From Candidatus Woesearchaeota archaeon (GTDB taxonomy: Archaea > Nanobdellota > Nanobdellia > Woesearchaeales > JACPBV01): DNA of 64,000 nt. The stretch is taken from the NCBI GenBank assembly GCA_019323195.1, contig JAHWHQ010000036.1, positions 7,641 through 71,640 on the forward strand, in the 5' to 3' direction. A program made the position numbers and the translations under genes. This document shows positions 34,301-42,135 of this stretch, in pieces (positions within the stretch are counted from its first letter, which is position 1; each line of letters starts with the position of its first letter). The notes beneath the pieces were generated by a model, which did no database searches, was not told where the DNA came from, and saw nothing but the letters and a program-made list of their open reading frames with translations.

Positions 34301-37203
34301 TAGAGGTGGACAGGGATGCCCCTCCTCTTACGATAAGCAGCCCTGCAGAAGGGCAGGTGTTCGGAGACAGCACCCTTATAGTATCTGGCGAGACAGAGCC
34401 TGATGCTTTACTTTCTATCAACGGCTATTATTACAGCAAATCTGCCGTTTTAGATGACGGGTCATTCACTGTTAAGTATACTATGGCGCCAGGAGATAAT
34501 GCCCTTCTTATTACTGCTTTGGACAAGGCAGGCAATGTCGGATCTGAATTGTTAAATGCCTATTATGATGTTGTATCTCCTGAGATAACGGCTATCAAGC
34601 CGGATAAGAATATGAACAAGGCTCCTGTTGAGATCAGGGCAAATCTTAAGGACAGGTCGCAGATAACTAGGGTTGCTATATCTATATCTGATGATAATGG
34701 TTATTATTATAATTATATCCTGCCTCATGATGAATTAGAATCAAGCCAGGAAAGCCTTTTATACCTATATTCCCCTCCAGAGGATGATACCTATACGATA
34801 ACAATAACAGCTGAGGATGAATTCGGAAACAGGAACAGTAAGAGCAAAGAATTCCTTTTTGATACTGACATACCTTCAGAGCCGGCTTTTAACCTTAATG
34901 GGATGGTAATAAGCGATGATTCTCCGCAGCTCATATTCCAGTTCGAGGAAGAGGTCAACGAGCCTTCTTTGAGCATAAGCGCATCCCTTGAAAGCTCACC
35001 AGACCATAAACAGTTCGTGTATTCAACAAGCGTGCTTACCGACGGGATATACCCTTTAGAGATAACGGCCTCTAAGACTGTAGGGAAAGGCTCGGAAGCA
35101 AGCTATTCTTTTGAGTTTACAGTCGATACAACCCCTCCTGTGATTACAATAGACGATTCTGTGCCTGACTTTGTTGGCCTTCCGCCCTTGGTTGATATAA
35201 GCGGTGACTGCTCTGACGCTAACCTGGAGGGAATAGGCTTATCTGTTGACGACGATTCAATATATGTCAACTGCGAGGATGGAAGATACCTGGCTGAGGG
35301 TGTTTCACTTGGATCAGATAAGGGTATTGATGATGGGGATAAGCAGATAATTGTCATGGCTTTGGACAAGGCAGGAAATACCAATTCTGCCTCTAAGGTG
35401 ATAGAGCTGGATACAGGATACCCTGATATTGAGATAACCGGAATAACCAATAATGATGATATAAAATTTGTTTCTGAGATTGATACTTATAAGACAAATG
35501 AGGAATCACTTACTATCCTGGGGACATACCAGGACAGCAATTTTGATACGATAGTTGTAGAAGTCAACGGCATAGTGCTCGATTACCCCAGCCTTACGCT
35601 GGATGAGGCCTTAGGAACATTTGAGCTTGATCTAGAGCTGGATGGAGATGACGGAGAGGAGTTCGAGAATAATATAGTCCTGACAGCAAGGGACAGCTCA
35701 GGGCTGGAGGGCATGGCAGACATTACAATAATAAAGGACATGAAAGGGCCTTCTATAGCAGAGTTTGAGCCCGCTACCAGGGTTGTGGATAATCAAATGC
35801 CCTTAATAACTATAACCACCAACGAGTATGCAAGTATGTGTACATTAACTTACATTACTGATGTAAACTTCTTAAAAACAGAGCCATTTAACATGGTGGA
35901 GGACAATACCAAGTTTTCTGTCCAGATACCTGTCAATCTTAAGGATATAACAGAAGCACAAAACCTGGACATAACCTGTCTTGACGCTTTTTCAAATGTG
36001 GGAAAAGAGACCATCCCCCTGACAGTTGACCTTTTAGACCCTTCGATAGACAGTTTTGATCTTTTCTATACTATGAAGATACCATGGGAGACCACTTCTG
36101 ACTACAAGAAATATCTTATCAAGGGACTGAATTCTCTTGGAGGGACAGCAGCAAGCATAGCCCTGAACGTCAAGCCTAGCGAAGATGCAAGATGCGCCTA
36201 TTCCGGCTCAGAGGCCGGCTATTTTAATAATCATGAATATGCCTCAGGCCTGATGCTCTCAGACAGCACACATACACTGGACGACGGAACAGAGTATACT
36301 TTTAACATAATCTGCGAAGACAAGGCAGGAAGGCTGTCCGAGGTAAAGGTTATTGATGTATTGGTGGACAGCGACCACCCTGTCACTGCCCCTTCAATAG
36401 ACCTGGACTCACCTCCAGATTTGGAAGGGCATGTTTTCATTACAAGAAGCCCCACCTTTGAGGGCTCGATAATATCTTTAACACCCGGGACCGATATCAC
36501 AAGAAGCCAGCTTATAATCAACGGGACAACCTATGACCTGGCCCTTGATGAGGACGGTATGTTTTCTCAGACTATAAATACGTTGCCTGCTGATGCTGTC
36601 TACCCCTTTGTGATCCAGGCCGATGTCTCGGAAGATGTGCCTTCTTCAGTAATCGAAGGGTGGATCAAAGTGGATACTACAGGGCCAGGCGGCTGCGGGA
36701 CTGTTGCTGGCGTCACTTCCTGCACCGGTGAGCCAGCACAATCAACAACACCTGTTACAGGAATTATTTGCGGGGATGACCAATGTGACTACAGGGAGAA
36801 CTGCGTAGAGGACTGCATACTGAGGGTTGACCAATACAGCCTCTTAACCATGTCTTCATTAACCAGAAAGAACCTCATTGACATATACGGCTATCCAGAG
36901 ACAGAACAGCTTCCTTTTATCCTGCATTCGGCCTATTATTATTATCCTGATGATACATACCTGCTTGTCGGGATCCATCTATTTGAGTCTTCCAAGGAAT
37001 CGGCCGGCTTTTTAGCCGAAACCCTTGAGGAAGAAGGGGCAACATCATATAAGATAGGCACAAATACTGTTTATAGGACTTCAGACTCAATATTCTGGTT
37101 AAGCGACAATAAGATAATAATAATATGGACCTATTACGGATCCTCAGATTATCTTGACCTGGCTTCTGCTTATCTTGCGAGGTATCCAAGCACAACGGTC
37201 TAA
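28396..37203 (+). CDS. Giant secreted multi-Ig-like surface protein (2935 aa)
   Basis: A signal peptide lies at residues 1-23 (YLALTSFLVLVSLVPFALS). Most of the chain is a string of bacterial Ig-like (Big) domains, each about 90-100 residues and recognised by linkers such as VDTTAP, DKAGN, SPADGDTGV and by DGxYxxxxxAxDxxGN. Two tandem Cys repeats interrupt it (about 1345-1423: C....C...AN.WCD.G.WNTADYC..CG.ED..C). A short Cys segment at about 2780-2815 precedes a C-terminal globular domain of about 120 residues (YSLLTMSSLTRKNLIDIYGYPE...). No transmembrane anchor. It directly follows the 2012-residue gene with no gap. Likely a long stalk or adhesin on the cell surface; ligand unknown. Confidence 0.85.
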   Translation: MKKRYLALTSFLVLVSLVPFALSYNWMKSSQGTDITNNPSPTPWVKYYPDNYRPLMGETYIKDKSTNHKIVLGSGFENPVDTYSSDATGSYVKWEYPFSANLPTGKYAFHTKAADLYSNEFEYDMDIIIETVPPTVKPYSNPTEGASGFIFEGNTQTDQIELGSDVTIKAKVEDKDNGVDIKDTVVTLVNVVVSGTAADGTPITPVTYEMEDGNNDGVYGLTIPSPTGGDYMASFTAYDSLSDTVSGTGNINDTVSVSFTVGDTIKPAKPVIWPLPQYTQKGDADNQLTVVGYIGEQGTVDAHVFQPGESILSFSTTAQDGAMPLENIALQEKYLAGGGYYEEDTEIYIPDYDAGKITSGDYLAFYNHQRTNFARYGVASKDNVPGDRTKVVLVQGLEKDVPVNPTSYISVADKPLPPGYFEIGLTLYHGQNKVQLLSYDAAGNFDDIEFSIISDSVKPKGRIISPYDEITNNDKTPVSLELDGTGSDIDPDSIVMDINGPCNMLDLAVGEDLAFEGEIATFEITGKNYCKGKDQYLNGDYTVTLSATDMAGNENTSIEFGFKVDTSASSGPELTIINGNSLELEGTLYTSETMPEIKASFPKDTQVNSYSLKDKTSGTEHQLEYTKLDDKHFTFEVLFPALAEGSYVFEINAKEDRPGAVSTSFSFDIIVDTTAPNLENIIVPSTVEYGSEDVVKLKATDPVGVDSVRIKIGDSYYSLDRYENGLFNISTEDFLPHEPPFTYAILFEAKDLLGNEQLTDHGEIEFTDSTPPEVTVLEPETGYTNKAPNTIKIGTDDPSYCRFSWRGDFLESFVYDFSSSDKLTHSYDIDISTHDDEWDQDPPNTFNYYVECSNIFDLSTGILKMQIIVDTDSLNIISADSAKLSYYSDNSENTITVKTNKPARCRYSDNTDEDYENMDNSMGEEFVTENSVTEEFDNGDHQLFIDCRDKAGNTADNPTSVSFTVDVDEDVSILSSGPGGVLNDNTPTLWAKLNKDAECTFEEMQPTSHTTIREGGRIYYLYYHDVASQLDEGLHEYKVRCFNVKAVYDDISFTLDTEPPEKPEITSPADDSLAGDSLTVTGTTDDDARKVFFYVDNAYLGYADVDGQGFAKTLDLSGFDDGDLVIMVNAEDEFRQNGRSGEDSVTVVKDTVSEQPRLDELPQYTNSGFAEVLGSAEPGSTVYFYRFYLPGQEGDSVATTTATSDVDGPFSSSLSLNEGSNYIYARATDTMGNPLSESSNEVFMIYDAQSPSFTGMSPADGDTGVYGEKLIISVLVSDNYEINEDSVSFLIDNNEAVYEKAHEQGGIRLTVEADLDDGQHTAYVSAEDASGILGYAEWSFDTFIPVSCLSWACDKEADRWCDNGAWNTADYCTYCGIEDSDCESEVTCAADECDTSANEWCDSGVWNTADYCIHCGMEDYQCGALPPNLIGFSINGDAAEQGDYADNLEIEAGFEYGREAVLEDIQLDDQTIANWQDIYETEDNIRFYYDLGSLQEGGPYKLTIRASNEGFAQSTDSLLFYVDTSAPTIDIDDSIDTLVSSPYVPIYGTYAEPNLRHIKLNNILLDKADIGIGSFSRNLNLPVDAVTDVQAVIEDKAGNTGQDSISIEVRTGELLLEIEELPAITKEDSFTLEGTTMPDIDVEIDVNGDEILTLNSDSNGDFSQQLDMDNGLHDGNNMIIVTAEDGAGRTASVKKYVHIDREGPAIISRNPDAGEQGDFSRITLTLEDISGIAEDSVVLKLDGETVQHNFNALIGSLSYGISSLEKGSHTLEISSEDNLGNSMSSSWDFTINRGAPLIVMVSPATDFVDELQPVFELEIDNYDSVEQPTLVDSDENAVDLILLSKDPFRYMSAALLDDGQTYKFWIKAAKEGNVAELNKYITVDTTLPEIRIDRKALPDATGKEIVDVEGTFAEDNLEIITVNGIEVSPLDMARGRFIVRDVPLGETTTEISAVIRDKAGNEGSDTTYVEVDRDAPPLTISSPAEGQVFGDSTLIVSGETEPDALLSINGYYYSKSAVLDDGSFTVKYTMAPGDNALLITALDKAGNVGSELLNAYYDVVSPEITAIKPDKNMNKAPVEIRANLKDRSQITRVAISISDDNGYYYNYILPHDELESSQESLLYLYSPPEDDTYTITITAEDEFGNRNSKSKEFLFDTDIPSEPAFNLNGMVISDDSPQLIFQFEEEVNEPSLSISASLESSPDHKQFVYSTSVLTDGIYPLEITASKTVGKGSEASYSFEFTVDTTPPVITIDDSVPDFVGLPPLVDISGDCSDANLEGIGLSVDDDSIYVNCEDGRYLAEGVSLGSDKGIDDGDKQIIVMALDKAGNTNSASKVIELDTGYPDIEITGITNNDDIKFVSEIDTYKTNEESLTILGTYQDSNFDTIVVEVNGIVLDYPSLTLDEALGTFELDLELDGDDGEEFENNIVLTARDSSGLEGMADITIIKDMKGPSIAEFEPATRVVDNQMPLITITTNEYASMCTLTYITDVNFLKTEPFNMVEDNTKFSVQIPVNLKDITEAQNLDITCLDAFSNVGKETIPLTVDLLDPSIDSFDLFYTMKIPWETTSDYKKYLIKGLNSLGGTAASIALNVKPSEDARCAYSGSEAGYFNNHEYASGLMLSDSTHTLDDGTEYTFNIICEDKAGRLSEVKVIDVLVDSDHPVTAPSIDLDSPPDLEGHVFITRSPTFEGSIISLTPGTDITRSQLIINGTTYDLALDEDGMFSQTINTLPADAVYPFVIQADVSEDVPSSVIEGWIKVDTTGPGGCGTVAGVTSCTGEPAQSTTPVTGIICGDDQCDYRENCVEDCILRVDQYSLLTMSSLTRKNLIDIYGYPETEQLPFILHSAYYYYPDDTYLLVGIHLFESSKESAGFLAETLEEEGATSYKIGTNTVYRTSDSIFWLSDNKIIIIWTYYGSSDYLDLASAYLARYPSTTV

Positions 37204-37212
37204 AACCATAAA

Positions 37213-40008
37213 ATGAAAAAGGCAATAATCGCAGTGGTCTTGTTTTTACTTGTCTTGTCCATAGCCTATTCCCTGGTTGACCTCAGGCCGGATATTGAGA
37301 TAACGTTTAGCGAACTGGTCGAAGAGTCTACGATCAACATCAACCTTACTAACCAGTCAGGGGTCCTTTTCGACCTGGACTTAATAACTTCAGACAACCC
37401 TACTTTCGTGTATAAGCCGGCAGAAGACCTGAAGGAGGGGTTTTATACTGTAAGGGCCCAGGCAGAGGACCTGTTTGGAATACTAGGGGAGGTTATTGAG
37501 GTTAGCTTTTTGCTGCAGATATCCCCCCTGGATGTAAACATCACAAAACCAAGGTTAGGGGTCACCCCTACCCATGTACTTAACCTTACACTGAAGACAG
37601 ACAGGGATGCGGTCTGCAACTACAGTTTTATAGGCTTTGAGGAGCTTTATGAGTTCGATTCTACCGGATCACTTGAGCATGACAAAGAGGAGATCTCCAT
37701 AGCTGACACTACTTACCTTTATATACAGTGCCTTGACGGGTATGGCAAGGTCTACCAGGAGATAAAGCAGCTTTTCCTTGACTTAAATAACCCTTCCATA
37801 AGCGTATATGCAGAGGATGTTACCGAGCCACCGCTTGAGACAACACTTAATGTCAATTCCAATGAGGAGGTGATATGCAGGTTTGACAACGACTCTACGG
37901 TTTTTGGGGGGATGCAGGAGTTTGACAATTATGATGAGATGGATGAGGATGCTTATGAGCTTAACCCGCAGCAGGTCTTGGACGGGGAACACCTTACTGA
38001 CGGAAAGCCACATACCTTTTTTGTAATGTGCAGGGATAAGGCCGGGAGGCTGTCCAATGCGGCATCTGCAACCTTTAACGTGGATACTGAACAGCCCGCA
38101 GCTGTAACCATACATTACCCTACAGGGCAGCTGTCATCTTCTCTCTTATGGTTCAATGTAAGCACCAATAAAGTCGCTGACTACTGCCAGTACACCAACA
38201 GGTCTGATAAGACGGGATATATCACGTTCAGCGTCCAGGGAAAGACGCACATAAGCTCAGGGCTGGACCTGCTCCATGACGGGGCATATACCTATCATGT
38301 CCGGTGCAGGTTCCATGATGAATCAATAGGGACATGGTATGTCGAGGCAAGCACCAATTGTGTCATTGACAACACGAAACCACAACTGCCTTATGTCAAT
38401 ATGGACCCTCCGGCTGCCCTTAAAGACCTCAATATAACAGACAGGACCTATAAGGACTACCAGTTATGCGGGGAATGGGAGGGGGAGGACAACCAGAGCT
38501 CTATCTCCCAATACGCCTATTATGCCTATTGGGACAGGAGCACGGACATAATGATAGGCAAGGACGTGACATCAGGCACTAGCGACTGCATAGACCTTGA
38601 CCTTAACGATTCAGAAAAATATTACTTTAAGGTAAGTGCGCGGAATTCCGTAGGGCTATGGAGCGACAATATGAGCAGCTCACCTATCACGGTTGATGTA
38701 AGCCTTACACCCAAGGGCTGTGATAATGGCCTCAAGGATGGGGATGAGACAGACGAGGACTGCGGAGGAAGCTGCGACAGCTGCTCGAACGGGATGAACT
38801 GCATCATCAATTCCGACTGCGACAGCAGGTACTGCAATTCAAGCAATAAGTGCGCAAAGCCAAGATGCGATGACGGGATAAGGAACGGTGCAGAAACCAG
38901 CACCGACTGCGGGGGAAACTGCGACAAATGCAGCGTTGGCAAAACATGCAACGAGAATAGGGACTGCAAAAGCAACAACTGCGATAAAAGCACAGGCAAA
39001 TGCGAGGAGATGCTGGACAAGTGCGAGAATAATGAGCTGGATCCAGGAGAGACGGACGAGGACTGCGGAGGGGACTGCCCTGCCTGCGGGATAGGAAAGA
39101 GCTGCGATTTTGATTCTGACTGCATAGAAGGGGCAAAATGCGAGGAAGGGGCCTGCTTACTTGACTCTGACGGGGACGGGATAGTGGACAGCAAGGATAA
39201 CTGCCCGGACCTTGCTAATGAGGAGCAGGCGGATGTTGACGGAGATGACCTTGGGGATATGTGCGACCCTGACTCTGACAATGACGAGCTTCCTGACTCT
39301 TTTGAGCAGCAGTATTTTGAGTGCGTCACGTGCGCAAACCCTAACGATGATCCTGATAAGGACGGGCTTATGAATAAGGAGGAATATACCTATAATACAA
39401 ACCCCATGAGGAAGGATACGGATGAGGACGGCTATGCTGACAGGGAGGAGATTGACAAAGGGACAGACCCCCTTGACCCACGCTCCCATCCTGGGGGAGG
39501 ATTCCTTAAATCTATGGTGATACTCTCTATCGTTGCTGCTCTTGGTGGAGGGGGGTATTTTGCATATACGAAGCTTGTCGTTAAGGGGAAGCCTTTCATA
39601 CCTCCAAGGGCGCCTGCTGCAAGGGGTGCTGTAAGGAAGGAGATCAGAAGGCCGGTTGCACTAAAAGGCCCGGTCCCAAAGCCACCCCTAAAGCCGGAAC
39701 AGCCCCCTTTGAAACGCCCGATGCCAAGGGCCCCAATGAAGAAGCCCGTAGCACCTGCAACGATGAAAACTGTCAGGCCTGCACCTATGCTTAAAAAACC
39801 CGCAATAGGCAGGGATCTTGGAGCAGAACCGAAGATAAGGAACAAAGTAAAGGCAAAAGAGGAGGGGAATATCTTCAGCAGGCTGTCTGAGATAGCGGAA
39901 AAGGATAAGGTTAAGCAGATTGAGAAGAAGATGGAATTTTCACACCTGAGCGATAAGGAGCTTAATGACAGGATCAGGAACCTGAAGAAGGAGCTGAAGG
40001 TAAAGTAA
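37213..40008 (+). CDS. Membrane-anchored Ig-like/Cys-repeat/TSP3 protein with cytoplasmic coiled-coil tail
   Basis: 931 residues. The signal peptide is residues 1-20 (IIAVVLFLLVLSIAYS). Ig-like domains fill 25-500. Three Cys repeats of the type NG..DG.ETD.DCGG.C..C..G..C....DC follow (about 502-650). Thrombospondin type 3-like Ca-binding repeats are next (about 650-756: DSDGDGIVDSKDNCPD, DPDSDNDELPDSFEQ, DTDEDGYADREEIDKGTDP). A transmembrane helix lies at about 764-790 (MVILSIVAALGGGGYFAYTKL). The tail (791-931) is basic and Pro-rich, ending in a charged helix likely to form a coiled coil. The protein therefore spans the membrane once and could anchor the secreted partners upstream. It starts 9 nt after the preceding stop and ends 1 nt before the next gene. 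Confidence 0.85.
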   Translation: MKKAIIAVVLFLLVLSIAYSLVDLRPDIEITFSELVEESTININLTNQSGVLFDLDLITSDNPTFVYKPAEDLKEGFYTVRAQAEDLFGILGEVIEVSFLLQISPLDVNITKPRLGVTPTHVLNLTLKTDRDAVCNYSFIGFEELYEFDSTGSLEHDKEEISIADTTYLYIQCLDGYGKVYQEIKQLFLDLNNPSISVYAEDVTEPPLETTLNVNSNEEVICRFDNDSTVFGGMQEFDNYDEMDEDAYELNPQQVLDGEHLTDGKPHTFFVMCRDKAGRLSNAASATFNVDTEQPAAVTIHYPTGQLSSSLLWFNVSTNKVADYCQYTNRSDKTGYITFSVQGKTHISSGLDLLHDGAYTYHVRCRFHDESIGTWYVEASTNCVIDNTKPQLPYVNMDPPAALKDLNITDRTYKDYQLCGEWEGEDNQSSISQYAYYAYWDRSTDIMIGKDVTSGTSDCIDLDLNDSEKYYFKVSARNSVGLWSDNMSSSPITVDVSLTPKGCDNGLKDGDETDEDCGGSCDSCSNGMNCIINSDCDSRYCNSSNKCAKPRCDDGIRNGAETSTDCGGNCDKCSVGKTCNENRDCKSNNCDKSTGKCEEMLDKCENNELDPGETDEDCGGDCPACGIGKSCDFDSDCIEGAKCEEGACLLDSDGDGIVDSKDNCPDLANEEQADVDGDDLGDMCDPDSDNDELPDSFEQQYFECVTCANPNDDPDKDGLMNKEEYTYNTNPMRKDTDEDGYADREEIDKGTDPLDPRSHPGGGFLKSMVILSIVAALGGGGYFAYTKLVVKGKPFIPPRAPAARGAVRKEIRRPVALKGPVPKPPLKPEQPPLKRPMPRAPMKKPVAPATMKTVRPAPMLKKPAIGRDLGAEPKIRNKVKAKEEGNIFSRLSEIAEKDKVKQIEKKMEFSHLSDKELNDRIRNLKKELKVK

Positions 40009-40009
40009 A

Positions 40010-40504
40010 ATGATGGCTAAGAAAGGACAGATACCAGGCCAGATATTTATCTACCTCATCGCTCTTATCTTGTTTTCACTTATCCTGCTCTACGGCTATA
40101 ACTCAATAAGGGGGTTCAAGGAAAAGTCCGAGCAGGTGTCCTATATCAAGTTTAAGACAGACCTTACCTCAATGGTGAAAAGGGTTTCGCCGGATTATAA
40201 CACGCTGAAGAGGGAGAAGCTCTTTATAGGAGGGGATTATACAGAGGTCTGTTTTGTGCAGAGCTATAAGAAGGAGGATAATTTTGATTTTATAAGGACC
40301 CATATAGGAAATCTCATAATACAGGACAGTTTTGAGAGCAGGGTGGACAAGAACGTGTTTTTGTTCAAGAAAGGGATTGCGGAGTCCTTTGATGTAGGAA
40401 ATATAAATGTTACTGGCGGTTCTGTCTGCATACCGGTAATAAGCGGCAAGGCAAGGATAGAGTTTAAGGGCATGGGGGACCATGTTTTTATATCTGGCTG
40501 GTGA
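40010..40504 (+). CDS. Small pilin-like membrane protein
   Basis: 164 residues; ATG 40013 is an alternative start. The N-terminus MAKKGQIPGQIFIYLIALILFSLILLYGY (KKGQ head plus one hydrophobic helix) resembles the prepilin-like or type-III-anchor proteins common in DPANN archaea. The exterior has one pair of Cys (VCFVQ and SVCIPV), which may form a disulfide. It is the last gene of the RHH-giant-giant-anchor operon, 1 nt after the anchor gene. Likely a minor component of the same surface structure. Confidence 0.7.
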   Translation: MMAKKGQIPGQIFIYLIALILFSLILLYGYNSIRGFKEKSEQVSYIKFKTDLTSMVKRVSPDYNTLKREKLFIGGDYTEVCFVQSYKKEDNFDFIRTHIGNLIIQDSFESRVDKNVFLFKKGIAESFDVGNINVTGGSVCIPVISGKARIEFKGMGDHVFISGW

Positions 40505-40542
40505 ATATTTTTCTGAGGAAGGCATATTCTTTTTTAGAGCAA

Positions 40543-40555
40543 AAAATTTATAACC
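40543..40555 (+). promoter_or_regulatory. TATA box of the MBF1 gene
   Basis: AAAATTTATAACC predicts transcription from about 40575, ten nt before ATG 40586. Confidence 0.5.
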
Positions 40556-40585
40556 TGTATCCTATTACATGATTAACGTCATAAA

Positions 40586-41101
40586 ATGCAGGCGCATATT
40601 TCTGCCTGTGTATCTTGGGTGAGAAACATCAACTGCGAGATGTGCGGAAGGGAATCAATGCTTTTCAGGGCAGATGTAGAAGGAACGATGCTTAACCTGT
40701 GCGAAAACTGCTCCAGGTTCGGGAAGGTCATATCTGCTGTGAGGGAAGTGCCTAAGGAAAAAAAGAGGGTTAGGGCAAGGCATGAGGCATACAGCCCAGG
40801 GAAGCCAAGGGCGGAGGAGTTTGTCTTAACTGTCATCCCTGATTACGGGGATGTAATAAAGAGAAAAAGGGAGCAATCAGGCATGAAACAGGAGGATTTT
40901 GCCAAGAAAATAAATGAGAAGGCATCCTTGCTCCATAAGATAGAAACAGGGCAGTTTGAGCCTTCTTTCGGCCTGGCAAGAAAGATAGAGAGGGCTTTGC
41001 ATATAAGGCTGATAGAGCAGAAAGAGGTCAGGCCAGGGGAAGTGAGGAAAACAAAAGAGGATCATTTTACCATCGGAGATTTTATCAAGGTCAAAAAATG
41101 A
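40586..41101 (+). CDS. Archaeal MBF1 (multiprotein bridging factor 1) homologue
   Basis: 171 residues. An N-terminal zinc ribbon (CEMCGRES...LCENCSRFG, about residues 17-48) is joined by a basic linker to a Cro/C1-type HTH (about 88-150: VIKRKREQSGMKQEDFAKKINEKASLLHKIETGQFEPSF). This is the architecture of archaeal MBF1, a transcription or translation-associated factor that binds the small ribosomal subunit in some archaea. The first 12 residues before CEMCG are longer than usual, and GTG 40619 (VRNINCEMCG) is an alternative start. The last bases overlap the epimerase gene (ATGA). Confidence 0.88.
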   Translation: MQAHISACVSWVRNINCEMCGRESMLFRADVEGTMLNLCENCSRFGKVISAVREVPKEKKRVRARHEAYSPGKPRAEEFVLTVIPDYGDVIKRKREQSGMKQEDFAKKINEKASLLHKIETGQFEPSFGLARKIERALHIRLIEQKEVRPGEVRKTKEDHFTIGDFIKVKK

Positions 41102-42135
41102 ATATTCTAGTAACGGGGGGGAAGGGCTTTATAGGGAGCCATATCGCAGAGTTTTTTGCCGGGAAGGGAAATAACATAACAGTGGTGGATAATTCTTCAA
41201 GGATGAGGATGCTTGGGGGCTTTGCAAGGTATGACTTTAATGAAAGATACCTTCAGAGCCTTAAGAATGTAAGGGTAGCAGAAGGGGATGTGGCGGATTC
41301 CGCATTAATGGACAGGCTTTCACAGGGTGTTGATGCAGTCTTCCATACGGCTGCCCAGGTGACTGTTACAAAGTCTATATCAGACCCTTTCTCGGACTTT
41401 AATGCAAATGCAGCAGGAACCTTTAATGTTCTGGAAGCAGCCAGAAAGAATGATGTTAAGACAGTGGTCTACTGCTCAACAAACAAGGTTTACGGTGAGA
41501 ATGTTAACAAGGCAGGGCTTGTAGAAGGGGAAAATAGGTACGGCTTTGACTCTGAATTCAAGGACGGCATACCTGAGAGCTTTTCAACTGACCTATGCAG
41601 CCATACGCCTTACGGCTCGTCAAAATTATGCGGCGACATATACTGCCAGGATTATGCCAAGCTTTACGGGCTTAAGACAGGGGTTTTCAGGATGTCATGC
41701 ATATACGGGCCTAGGCAGCTTGGGATGGCTGACCAGGGATGGGTCGCTTGGTTTATAATAGCAACACTGCTAGGAAAGGAGATAACCATACACGGAGACG
41801 GAAAGCAGATAAGGGATGTTCTCTATATATCTGACCTGCTGGAGCTGTTTGACAGGTTCCTTAAGAGCCAGATCAAGAGGGGGGTCTTTAATATAGGGGG
41901 CGGGAAGGAGAACTGCCTTTCTTTGCTTGAGCTGCTTGGGCTGCTGCAGGGGCTTACAGGAAAAAGAAGCAGGGTTGATTACACCGGCTGGAGGGCCTCT
42001 GACCAGAGGGTTTACATATCTGATATATCAAAGGCAAGAAATGAACTTGGATGGAGCCCTAAGGTCAATCCGGCAGAAGGCGTTAGGAAAGTGGTTGGCT
42101 GGGCAAGGGATAATCTTGACCTATTTGCCAGGTAA
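41098..42135 (+). CDS. NAD-dependent sugar epimerase, CDP-paratose 2-epimerase-like
   Basis: 345 residues, extended SDR family. The Rossmann motif is TGGKGFIGS (residues 6-14) and the catalytic Tyr172-x3-Lys176 sits in TPYGSSK. STNKVYG (about 122) and the long block IPESFSTDLCSHTPYGSSK plus RMSCIYGPRQLGMADQGWVAWF closely match the CDP-paratose/tyvelose 2-epimerase (RfbE/TyvC) group rather than GalE. The natural substrate here may be another nucleotide sugar. It overlaps MBF1 by 4 nt and its 3' end overlaps the convergent UbiA-like gene by 15 nt. It opens the glycan locus. Confidence 0.85.
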   Translation: MNILVTGGKGFIGSHIAEFFAGKGNNITVVDNSSRMRMLGGFARYDFNERYLQSLKNVRVAEGDVADSALMDRLSQGVDAVFHTAAQVTVTKSISDPFSDFNANAAGTFNVLEAARKNDVKTVVYCSTNKVYGENVNKAGLVEGENRYGFDSEFKDGIPESFSTDLCSHTPYGSSKLCGDIYCQDYAKLYGLKTGVFRMSCIYGPRQLGMADQGWVAWFIIATLLGKEITIHGDGKQIRDVLYISDLLELFDRFLKSQIKRGVFNIGGGKENCLSLLELLGLLQGLTGKRSRVDYTGWRASDQRVYISDISKARNELGWSPKVNPAEGVRKVVGWARDNLDLFAR

